Below, piece by piece: positions 12,651 through 22,121 of a stretch of DNA of 64,000 nt. The first letter of the stretch is position 1. Every line of letters starts with the position of its first letter. The translations under genes were made by a program, and so were the position numbers. The DNA comes from Pseudopyrenochaeta lycopersici (Eukaryota; Ascomycota; Dothideomycetes; Pleosporales; Pseudopyrenochaetaceae), in NCBI GenBank assembly GCA_003313425.1, contig NHZP01000031.1, positions 1 through 64,000 on the forward strand. The letters are read 5' to 3'. The notes under the pieces are model-generated. The model made no database searches and was not told the origin of the DNA. It worked only from the letters and a program-made list of their open reading frames with translations.

Positions 12651-13618
12651 CTCTCTCTAGCAGTACACGCGCTTAAGATACGTATAAATCTTCTTAATAT
12701 TAAAACTCTCTAGCTTATCTAGAATCAGCCCTTTATATATATAGATAAAGATTATATCTTAGTCTTCTCTTAGAAGGCCTCTAGCGAAAAAGAAGCTAGC
12801 CTCTATCCTATATAGCTAGCCTGTCTTAATGCAAGCGTTACTGTACGCTGCAAAGTTAGTTAAATACTTAGATAGTCCTAGGAATTTTCTTAACGTTTTA
12901 GAAATATAGGTCTCTAGAAACGCTTATATTCCTATGCGTTAAGCTACATCTTAATTGTACTAATACTCTTTTATTACTTCTTAAAGCTTCTTCTAGTCTA
13001 GTACCCTGTATAGCCTTATTTTCTTAATAAAGCTTCTGTATATAGTATTACAGAAGTCTAGAAGGATTCTTATCTTTTAATAGTTATTATAGCTGCTATT
13101 ATCTGCCTAGCAATTAAAGTTATCTAGGAACTTAGTAACGTCTTTTCCTATAAATAGAAAGTCTTTCCTTGCTAGCCTTATAGGTACAAGTACTTTACTA
13201 GTATCTATAGTATGTTTCTTAATAACCTTAATAGCTGGCGTAAGATCTAATCTGAATGACAGTAAATCTAGTGTTAATTTAGCTATAAGGATAGCTAAAG
13301 GCTAAATCCTAAATAGGCTGCTGCAGCCCTTCAGTATAACTAAATAAGGAGACTGCAACTACTAGGTAGTTCCTTGCTAACGCTAATAATTAACTAAAAT
13401 CTAATACTATACTACTTCTAAATTATTTCTTAATCGTTTATAGCTGTTCTCGTTTCTGTTTTCTATTATCTTATTCTTATTCTTATTACTATTCTATTAC
13501 TAAGTTAGCTTCCGCTTATCATATAGGAAGTCTTAATTTGTTATAGCAAGATAACAAGGATACAGCCTTAACAGAGCTGGTCCCTGTCAACTCTTAGCTC
13601 CAAAAATGTAGAGGGGGT

Positions 13619-13732
13619 GGCCGCAACAGCGCTATCCCTCTCAAAGGTTCTGAAGGCTGGCCGCAACAGCGCCATCCCTCTTAAAGGTTCCGAAGGCTAG
13701 CCGCAACAGCGCCATCCCTCTCAAAGGTTTGT
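13619..13732 (+). repeat. Tandem repeat, 40 bp x 3, in leader unit C
   Basis: Three consecutive copies beginning GGCCGCAACAGCGC(T/C)ATC, each ending AAAGGTTY. The RIP-decayed counterpart is visible at about 14670-14785. It lies just inside the 5' LTR of the minus-oriented element, where such repeats sometimes act as enhancers in other elements; no function is shown here. Confidence 0.8.
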
Positions 13733-13889
13733 TAGGGTTAAACAGACACCCAGCTCTTTCTAGGTAATCCTATGATCTCTGTATCGCAATATAGCGCTCT
13801 TATATTTGTGTTTTCAATGTTGACAGTTCAATGCTATGTAGGCTTTTTCTGCTCTTATTAGCTATAGCCTAACCAGAACAGACCGTTAT

Positions 13890-13907
13890 GCCCCTTAGGC
13901 TTCGCCA
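13890..13907 (-). other. PBS-like site next to the 5' LTR
   Basis: On the minus strand, five bases after the LTR end, the sequence reads TGGCGAAGCCTAAGG. A TGG start this close to the LTR is what a tRNA 3'-CCA primer would pair with. I cannot say which tRNA, so the call rests on position and the TGG. Confidence 0.4.
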
Positions 13908-13912
13908 TTATT

Positions 13913-14285
13913 TGTAGAGTTAATAAGGTAGTTCGGCATAATCCCGCAGTTCTAGTGTTGTGAATGAGAGGTAACGATGGAATCTAAACGTGCGTGAATA
14001 ACAGGAGCAGCTCTGCCTGTGCAGTCTGCTAGAAACGAAGGTAAGTATGGAGCCTAATTAAAAGTAATAAACAAAATGGTCTGAAATCTCATGAATTAAC
14101 GTAGCTAATGCACTAGCTACTTTACAAAATCTCAGTTTTTAAAGTGAATTCTCGTGGAGTGTGGTGCATGAGGTTTTGGTGCATAACGTTGAGATCTCTC
14201 GCATCTCCAAGTCTTATCATCAAATCTCGCTGACAAAGGAAACCCATCATCACCTGATTGCCCAGGTACCCTGTGCAACGGCACA
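13913..14285 (-). repeat. 5' LTR of the inner Gypsy element (373 bp)
   Basis: Starts TGTAGAGTTAAT and ends CGGCACA, the same length as 1597-1969. It differs from that copy mostly by C-to-T and G-to-A changes. It is followed by CTAGCGTAAG, which is the resumption of unit C of the outer element and contains the CTAG target duplication. Confidence 0.85.
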
Positions 14286-14896
14286 CTAGCGTAAGATCTA
14301 ATCTAAATAATAGTAAATCTAGTATTAAGTTAGCTATAAAGATAGCTAAAGGCTAAATCCTAAATAGGCTGCTGTAGCCCTTTAGTATAACTAAATAAGG
14401 AGACTGTAACTACTAGGCAGTTCCTTACTAACGCTAATAATTAACTAAAATCTAATACTATACTACTTCTAAATTATTTCTTAATTATTTATAGCTGTTT
14501 TTATTTCTGTTTTTCTATTCTCTTATTCTTATTCTTTTTCTTCTTATCTTACTACTAAGTTAGCTTCTACTTATCTTATAAGAAGTCTTAATTTATTATA
14601 GTAAGATAATAAGGATATAGCCTTAACAGAGCTAGTCCCTGTTAACTCTTAGCTCTAAAAATATAGAGGGGGTAGCTGTAATAGCGCTATCCCTCTTAAA
14701 GGTTCTGAAGGCTAGCCGTAACAGCGCTATCCCTTATAAAGGTTCTAAAGGCTAGCTATAACAGCACTATCCCTCTTAAAGGTTTATTAGGGTTAAATAG
14801 ACACCTAGCTCTTTCTAGGTACTCCTATAATCTCTGTATCGCAATATAGCGCTCTTATATTTATGTTTTTAACTTTAACAGTTTAATACTATATAG

Positions 14897-15827
14897 CAGT
14901 GATGGGCGAAATTAGTAAAATTAGTAAATTAGTAATTACTAATTTATAAAAAGTTAAATAATATTATATAAAACTATTATAAGCTTATAGATAAATACTA
15001 GTAAGTAGTAAGTAAGACACTAGTAATAGTTAGCAGCAGTGATAGGCAAAAATTAGTAATTACTATTTTTTTTAAATTTTTTAAAAGGTTTATATTAAAT
15101 TACTTAGTAATCCTAAAATTCTAATATTCTAGAATAGGATACTACTTAATCTAAAGATTAACTTTAGGATTTTAGAATTTCTTAAATAGGCCTAGTTCCT
15201 TAATAATACAACTTTTAAGAAAAAAAATAGTAAGCTAAATAGTAATAACTAATTTACTAATTTAGCTTACTATTTTTTTTCTTCTTAAATTTTTTCCTAA
15301 AGAACTAAGCCTATTTAAGAAATTCTAAAATTCTAAAGTTACTCTTTAGATTAAGTAGTATTCTATTCTAGAATATTAGAATTTTAGGATTACTAAGTAA
15401 TTTAATATAAACTTTTTAAAAAAATAGTAATTACTAATTTTTAATAGTAAGCTCCCATCACTGTAATATATATATTAAAGAGAGGGATTTATTTAAAGAG
15501 TATTTAGAATCTCCTTTAGGAGAAATAGACTTTTTAAACTCTATTATAGATAGTTACTAGCTAAATTAGTTAGTTTAAGCCTTTTAATTCTATATAATAT
15601 ACTTTATATAGTAGTATTATACTATCTAAGGTAGATAAATCTTAATAGAAATACGTAGTTCCTTCTAAATATATATTTTTATATTCTTATTTACTAATTA
15701 GTAATTACTAATTCTTTTAAATAGTAATTACTAATTTATTTACTAATTCACTAATTAGTAATTACTAAAAACCAAAAATTAGTAATTACTAACAAAATTA
15801 GTAATTACTAGTAAGTACCCATCACTG
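14897..15827. mobile_element. hAT-like non-autonomous element, 931 bp
   Basis: Terminal inverted repeats CAGTGATGGG / CCCATCACTG and a perfect 8-bp target duplication CTATATAG (14889-14896 and 15828-15835). The paralogous unit C copy near 13823 has the site only once (ctatgtag) with no insertion. Subterminal DNA is packed with TAGTAATTACTA-type words. There is no reading frame. An 8-bp duplication and a CAG-starting TIR point to the hAT superfamily. Confidence 0.85.
15037..15463. repeat. Foldback element nested in the hAT-like copy
   Basis: Ends CAGTGATAGG / CCCATCACTG resemble those of the host element. Between them lie two long inverted arms of about 200 bp around a centre near 15240-15250. 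For example, taggattttagaatttcttaa on the left matches the complement of ttaagaaattctaaaattcta on the right. I find no matching 8-bp flanking duplication, so it may be internal structure of the host element and not a separate insertion. Confidence 0.7.
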
Positions 15828-16528
15828 CTATATAGGCTCTTTCTGCTCTTATTAGCTATAGCCTAACTAGAACAGACCAGGGTTGCATATTTACTAAGTA
15901 ATAGTAATTACTATTACTAAGTAGTAAAAGCTCTTTAGTAATAGTAATTACTAATTAGTAATTACTAAGTTACTATTTAGTAATTAGTAAAATTCTAAAA
16001 ATAGAAACTCTATATTTTTATAGTTCTATATCTAAAGCTTATAATATTTTTATATTATAACTATATATAGTAAATTAAACTTATTAAATATAAAATTTTA
16101 ACTATAGATTTATAAACTACTCTTTCTATCTATATTATTATATATAATATTCTAGAAATTTAGAAATAATAGGAATTAGAAAATATAATATAGTCTTACT
16201 AAAAAAATATATATTAAATAAAAAACTAGCTAATCTAAACTACCTAAAGAATTTAAGAAATCTATAGCTTCTAAATTAGAAGCTATAAAATCTTCGTATA
16301 AATTATAAAAGTTTCTACTTAATTTAATCTCTTCTAGAGTATAAAACTCTTTATTATAAAGATTTAAATTATTTAAAAAATAGAAATCTTCTTTAATAAA
16401 CTCCTCTTTTAAAGTAAAATAATTCTCTTTAATAGCTAGTTTAGCTTTTATATTATCTACTTCTTTAGAAGTAATTATAAGCTTATTTATAAAGCTTTTA
16501 ATTATATCTATATATAATTAGTAATAGT

Positions 16529-16560
<32 letters not shown>

Positions 16561-16912
16561 ACTTACTATAATCATTAAATAAAATACTTATATTAATTAA
16601 GTATTTATTAATACTTTCTAAAGTAGTAGAAAGAGAATTATCTAGAGTACTATTATCTAGTAAAAATAGATACTCTATTTCTATATTTACTTTTCTTAAT
16701 AGATCTATAATAATATTAAGAAAGTCTTTGTTAAATAATATTAATTATATTAAACTTACTTAAAGTAGCTTTAACTCTATCTTTTTTATAATAGCTTAGT
16801 CTATTTAAATAATAAACTATTCTTAAAGTATTTAAATAATCTATAATATATATAGAGTTTTTATCTAATATAAAATTAATATATTTAAATATTATTATTA
16901 ATAATAATATAA

Positions 16913-17290
16913 CTTACCTTTAAAATTTCTAGTACTATTAAAAAATTAATTATATTAAAGGAATTAAATAGTATAGTAGATGAAGAAGAAATTATAAATA
17001 ATAATTTATTTTTTAAAGATAATATAATTAGTAATTATAATAATAAACAAAAGAAAGGAAAAGAAAAAGAAAAAGAAAGGATAAATATAGAAGAAGAAGA
17101 AGAAATAGAAGAAGATTTTAATGTAGAAGATAAAAGTACTACTAGTATAACTAGTTTTAATACTAGTACTAATTCAGGTTCTAATACTAGTAGAAATAGT
17201 AGAAATATAAGTCCTAGTAGAAATATAAGTCCTAGTAGAAATATAAGTCCTAGTAGAAATATAAGTCCTAGTAGTAATAATTTAATATAG
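16913..17290 (+). pseudogene. Open coding tail in hAT-like element
   Basis: 126 codons without a stop, ending TAG at 17288-17290, with no ATG. The product is Lys/Asn/Glu-rich: a stretch containing LKELNSIVDEEEI, then a K/E run, an acidic run, a Ser/Thr/Asn-rich linker, and four tandem RNISPS hexapeptides. Survival of an open frame this long in RIP-prone DNA is unusual, though the very AT-rich codon use may leave few targets. It could be the C-terminal tail of a transposase. The domain is not identifiable. Confidence 0.4.
17201..17272 (+). repeat. Tandem 18-bp repeat x 4 (RNISPS)
   Basis: Four identical units AGAAATATAAGTCCTAGT in frame with the open tail at 16913-17290. Four perfect 18-bp units imply recent expansion or lack of mutation since. 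Confidence 0.9.
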
Positions 17291-18125
17291 TATTATACTA
17301 TATAATTATAATATTATATATTACTATACTATAATATATAGAATAATAAGATATCTTAGTCTAAATATTATTAATATAGAATAGTAGTGTTTATTTAGTT
17401 AGTTTTATAAATTTAGTTAGTTTAATAGATTAATAAAGATTTTTTATTTAAATTTAATTACTTTTTTTTTAATATACAATTTATTAATATATTCTAGTCT
17501 CTAATAGTTAAAGAATCTAGATTTTACTACTAGTAACTATATAATATAAAATATAGATTACTAAATTTTTACTAATTTATAATTTAGTAATTACTAATTA
17601 GTAATTACTAATTACTAAGTATACCTTTAGTAATTAGTAATTAGTAATTAGTAATTACTAAGTAAAAATTAGTAATTACTAATAGTAATTACTAAGTACC
17701 TTTAGTAATTACTAAATTTTGTGCATCCCTGGAACAGACTATTACGCCTCTTAGGCTTTACTATAATTTATAGAGTTAATAAGGTAGTTTAGTATAATCT
17801 CGCAGTTCTAGTATTATAAATAAGAGGTAACGCTAGAATTAAATGTGCGTAAATAATAGGAGCAGCCCTGCCTATACAGTCTACTAGAAATAAAGGGAAG
17901 TATAGAGCCTATTTAAAAGTAATAAGTAAAATAGTCTAAAATCTTATTAAATTAACGTAGCTAATACACTAGCTACTTCGCAAAATCTTAGTTTTAAAGT
18001 GAATTATCGTAGTGTGTGGTGCATAATGTTAAGATCTCTCGCATCTCCAAGTCTTATCACCAAATTTCGCTGACAAAGGAAACCTATCATCACCTGATTG
18101 CCCAGGTACCCTGTGCAACGGCACA

Positions 18126-18715
18126 ATAATTTCTATATTTCTCTTTTAATAATAATATCTTATACTCTAACTTCTTTTTTAAATAATATTTATAGGAAAC
18201 TATAGTAACTTAACTAATAGTATTTATATAATCTCTAATAAAATAATAATAAGTAGTACTATAAGAAGCTATAGGTTAGTTATAAAGATATAAAGACTAG
18301 AGAAAGAAGATAGTATTATAAACTAAAGTAAGAAGAGTAGTAGTTATAAGGATATAGAAGAAGGTATAGATAGCTAATAAAGAGACTAAGCTTCTAAACT
18401 AACTAATAACGCTAAAGTTATATAATTCTAGAAAACTTATACTAAAATTAACTATATCTTATAAGATAGAGATAAACCTAAAAAACCTAGAGGAGGCCTT
18501 ATAAGAATCTTATAAGATAATTATATATATAGATTTATATAATATAGCTTTATAGTATATTATAATTAACTTAAGATAATCTATAAGTATACTACTATCT
18601 AATACTTCTATATTTAACTAACCTAGTACTATATATCTACAGAATACTCTAAAGAGCCTAACTAGTTAACACTAGTTACTTTATATTATAACTACTTAAC
18701 TAGATCTTTAATAAT
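18126..18715. repeat. Degenerate repeat A, right copy
   Basis: Counterpart of 160-735. It starts immediately after the third LTR. It is more AT-shifted than the left copy. Family unknown. Confidence 0.7.
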
Positions 18716-19550
18716 TACTAAGAAATAAAGTTTTAATTACTTTAACTTTTTTTAAAAGTAGAAGCGTAATTTAGCGCGCTTATAATATATAATAATAATA
18801 CGTATAAAACGCGTTTAAGATATATAATTAAAATATATATATATATAGATACTTTTTTCTTATTTTCTTATATAGTTTTAAGTTTTTATTAAAGCTATTA
18901 ATACTATTTAAACGCTAGCTAAAAAGAAAGGCTTTATAATAAAGTATTATAAATCTAAATCTTAGTATTATAGTATTATTATACTAAGCTTTTTTAAGAG
19001 CTAGCGCGTAATATAAAAGACTTACTTAAAACCTACGCTAACTATATAAACTAAGTATAATAAGTATTATTCTCTTCTATAGCTAAGTTATAGTAATATA
19101 TAACTATCTCTTTACTATTATCTATAGTGTAAAGTAAGTACTATTACTTAAAACTATACGTTACATAGCTAAAGCCTAGTTAACGCTACTTTAAGCTATA
19201 TTAGGCTCTATTAACTTAGAGTCTGCCTAAGATAAGTATTCTATACTAGAATATTCTTATATAGGCTTAATTAAGGTTAATTAGGCTAATATAGCCTTTA
19301 ACTCTATATTATATTCTTTTACTAGTTCTCTAGTAATAGTTTAGGTCTTAGAGACTTATTCTATATTTAGTATTTAGGTATCTAGATAGGTTAGACTATT
19401 TAAGCCTTCTACTAAGGTATAGATATAAGACTATATTATCTTTTAAGTTATCTTATTAAAGTGCTATCTCTAAAGAAAGTAATCTTAATATTAAGACTAG
19501 TTCTATATAGTTATAGCCTAGTCCTTAAGGTTATTAGGGTTAGATAGGTA
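18716..19550. other. Unassigned AT-rich DNA
   Basis: RIP-like AT-rich sequence with scattered AT microsatellites and no reading frame. I see no further structure. Confidence 0.6.
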
Positions 19551-20915
19551 CAGGGTTGCCGTTTTTTAGTAATAGTAATTACTTAGTAATTACTAGTAAT
19601 CACTATAGTAATTACTAAGTAAAAGTAATTACTAATTACTAAGGGTACATAGTAATAGTAATTACTATTACTAAAGGTACTTAGTAATTACTATTACTAA
19701 AAATAGAAATTTATAATTAATAGTATTTAAGATATTTTACTAGCTAGCTTATTATATAGTAATTAAATTTAAGATAATGCTATATAAATAAACGTAGATA
19801 ATTATTTACTTCTAATAGTTTTAAAGAAATATATATATATATATACATATATTTTGAACTAAATAACTGACTAACTAATTATATTTTTTTAATTTTATAT
19901 TACTTTACAAGTTTTTTTTAGGTTTTTTTTAGTAAAAGTTATATATACCCTACTATTATCCTATTTAAACTATAGACTCTAAATACTCTAGGTCTTTTAA
20001 ATTAGAACTAATAAAGTCTATATAGAAACTAGAATATTTTTTAATAGCTTTTAACTCCTCTATAGTATAAAATATCTTATTATAGATATTTAAACTATCT
20101 AAAAAATATAAAATGTCTCTAATAAACTCTTCTTTTACAGCTAAAAAGTTATATTTATTTAGATAACTAAATATTTATATAAGTAGTATAATATAAAATA
20201 CTTTCTTAAAGAACTAAAGTAGTAAATAATTAAAAATATACTAAACTATATTTTAAAATTACTTTTATAATACTTATAATACTTTATTAGAGTTACTACT
20301 TTGTTAGTAATAGTAATTACTATTACTATTATTAGTAAATAATATAGCTTTAGTAGTAGTATTATATATAATATAATATATTAAATTATTAAGGTTGTTA
20401 AGGTTGTTAAGGTTGTTAAGGTTGTTATAAACGTTAAAAACTTTAAAAACTTTAATAACTTAAGGTTATTATTTTACTAGTAATAGTAATTACTATTACT
20501 AATTAAAACTTTATAATTATATTTATTTCGATTATTTACTATATATATAGTTATATATAAAGCTTAATAAAAATAAGAAAGTAGAGTTAATATTAAAAGC
20601 TAAAATAAAATTTAACGTTTTTCTAATTAAGTTTTAGTACTACTATAAATTTATATAGTAAGTACTAGTAATTATTTTTATAGACTAGTAATAGTAATTA
20701 CTATAAAGAATTAACGTTACTTTTAAGAACTAAGTACTAAAACTAGAAACTTCTATACTAATAGTATAGGTTTATACTATTTAATATTACTATATACTTA
20801 TACTATAGATTATATAAGCTTTTAAGCTATATTCTATTTTTAGAATTAGTAATTAGTAATTACTAACAGTACCTAGTAATAGTAATTACTATTACTTAGT
20901 AAAACGGCAACCCTG
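19551..20915. mobile_element. hAT-like element, 1365 bp
   Basis: Perfect 15-bp terminal inverted repeats CAGGGTTGCCGTTTT / AAAACGGCAACCCTG and a perfect 8-bp duplication GATAGGTA (19543-19550, 20916-20923). It has the same TAGTAATTACTA subterminal repeat style as the two elements to the left, and TIRs related to the 15878-17731 element (CAGGGTTGC). It also holds a short AAGGTTGTT tandem near 20390-20425. No open frame. Confidence 0.85.
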
Positions 20916-21290
20916 GATAGGTATAAAGGAGTTTAATAAGGGATAATAGGGTTATATTAGTAACTAGAAGGATTACTACTATACAGGTAGGATCCTAAGA
21001 GGCTTTTATATTCTCTTTACCCTGCACCTAGGACTAATTAGGCTAAAGGAGGTTAACCCCGCCTGTAATAGCCCTAATCTGGCCTATTATAAGCTAAACT
21101 GGCTAAGTATGCCTTAGGTACACTAGACTTGTTAGCTAGTCTACTTAAGAGTTATTAACTCCTGACAGAGACTAAGTATAACTTACGCATGTATAAAAAT
21201 AATACTATAGGTACTACTTAAGCTTACACATTAATATTTATAGAGTACTTGTATTTATAGTTAAGCTGGACGCTAGTAGAGGTACTTAAA

Positions 21291-22121
21291 CTTGGTGGGG
21301 TGCGGCGCTCGCTTGTTGGGACACGTTAAGAGATAGGTTAAATGTGCTGGTTGTGCGACGCGTATTAAGTGATCTCGCTTAGCAACCAAAACAATTGACG
21401 CATGATTGTGCTATATATCCGATTGTATCTGAAGACGAGAAATGTTGGCCTGATGAACTAAGCTGCAAGCGACATCCTGCTCGGTTATGCTGCAATTAAC
21501 ATCGCTCCCTCCGACTAACATTATCACGTCATTAATGCAGACTTAGTTCGAGGAATGCATGTTTAAAGGTAGTTATAGGAGGACAAGAGTATCTGTCCCT
21601 GTTCCGATTCAGATCCCATGTGATCATGTCCCATCGTCACGATACCGTTATTCGCGCGAAAGCGGCATAGCAGGGGGCGAACAAAGGCCGAAAAGAGAAA
21701 GAAACGAAAGACATTGCACCAAAATGGAGGTACAGCCTGGATACAAAAGGAGCCGAGGAATATAAAAAGGGGAGTGCACTGCCTCCCATGGAAGCGACCC
21801 TGTATCCACTCAAAACGTTGTGGTACGTAGGCTGCAAGATAGGTTATTATTGGGGAAAGCAAAGAAAAGTAAAGACTCGCTGTAATATCCGTAATACAAG
21901 ATTCCCGGATAAGCACTCCTGAACCGCCTACTCTGACCATACTGTCCGTGTATGACAAGTAATGTGTGGCGAGTAGTAAACGTTCGTTTTTCAACCACGT
22001 TCATTTGACAAGCGAATGTTGCAATGAAAGTGCCCTGGAGGGCGGCATAGCCAGACATTACGCAAAGAACAGATGGAGTTGTACGTACATCTACTCCGCC
22101 AAGAGTGAAAGCTTTTAGCCT
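21291..22121. other. Boundary DNA between isochore and gene block
   Basis: Normal-composition DNA downstream of the 22122-26214 gene (its 3' side). The frames seen at 21559-21994 overlap each other on both strands and have no recognisable product. I see no gene. It probably contains the 3' UTR and terminator of the flanking gene. Confidence 0.5.

Larger units (their letters stand above)
12685..13912 (-). repeat. Leader units B and C of the inner Gypsy element, uninterrupted
   Basis: Unit B (12685-13232) matches 1035-1596. Unit C (13233-13912) matches 14286-17768 once two DNA-transposon insertions are removed from the latter. In this copy B runs into C without a break (taatagctggcgtaag), which gives the empty-site sequence for the inner element's own insertion into its relative. 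No open frame. It probably serves as the untranslated leader next to the 5' LTR. Confidence 0.7.
1597..14285 (-). mobile_element. Full-length Ty3/Gypsy LTR retrotransposon, RIP-inactivated
   Basis: Bounded by two LTR copies of equal length (1597-1969 and 13913-14285), each with TG...CA termini, and flanked by CTAG on both sides (1593-1596, 14286-14289). Reading on the minus strand, the order is LTR, PBS-like site, leader units C and B, a gag-like region, RT, RNase H, integrase, a long extra region, polypurine tract and LTR. The pol remnants read on the minus strand despite many stops. At 12.7 kb the element is long for Gypsy; the surplus lies between integrase and 3' LTR. It is inserted at the B/C junction of a related older element, and the uninterrupted junction is visible at about 13228-13240. 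No coding frame is intact, so it cannot move on its own. Confidence 0.85.
15878..17731 (+). mobile_element. hAT-like element, 1854 bp, partly coding
   Basis: TIRs CAGGGTTGCA / TGCATCCCTG and a perfect 8-bp target duplication GAACAGAC (15870-15877, 17732-17739). The homologous place in the intact unit C copy (about 13877-13884) holds GAACAGAC once. Both ends carry dense TAGTAATTACTA repeats. The interior includes an open C-terminal coding stretch (16913-17290) but no catalytic region I can recognise, so it is probably a decayed or internally deleted element. Confidence 0.85.
14286..18125 (-). mobile_element. Remnant of an older Gypsy copy (unit C plus LTR)
   Basis: Unit C resumes at 14286, is broken by two hAT-like elements, and ends in a third LTR copy at 17769-18125 (357 bp, slightly shortened, start mutated to TATAGAG). 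With the truncated LTR and unit B on the far left (749-1596) it forms an outer element of the same family into which the inner one jumped. Most of its internal region has been lost. It is more heavily mutated than the inner copy. Confidence 0.7.
1..21290. other. AT-rich, RIP-degraded transposon isochore
   Basis: Very AT-rich DNA with TA-rich runs, almost no open frame above 60 codons, and several families of degenerate repeats. Aligned repeat copies differ mainly by C-to-T or G-to-A changes, and remnant reading frames carry many TAA/TAG codons where Gln or Trp codons are expected. This is the known signature of repeat-induced point mutation in Pezizomycotina. Sub-elements are listed separately. 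Composition changes to ordinary gene-bearing DNA at about 21.29 kb. The few short frames inside (for example 1845-2042, 3756-4007, 5041-5235) are fragments within repeats, not genes. Confidence 0.9.

Noticed and set aside
21559..22058. Several overlapping frames on both strands just inside the gene block
   Set aside because: They conflict with each other, have no splice support and no family resemblance, and lie where the flanking gene's 3' region should be.
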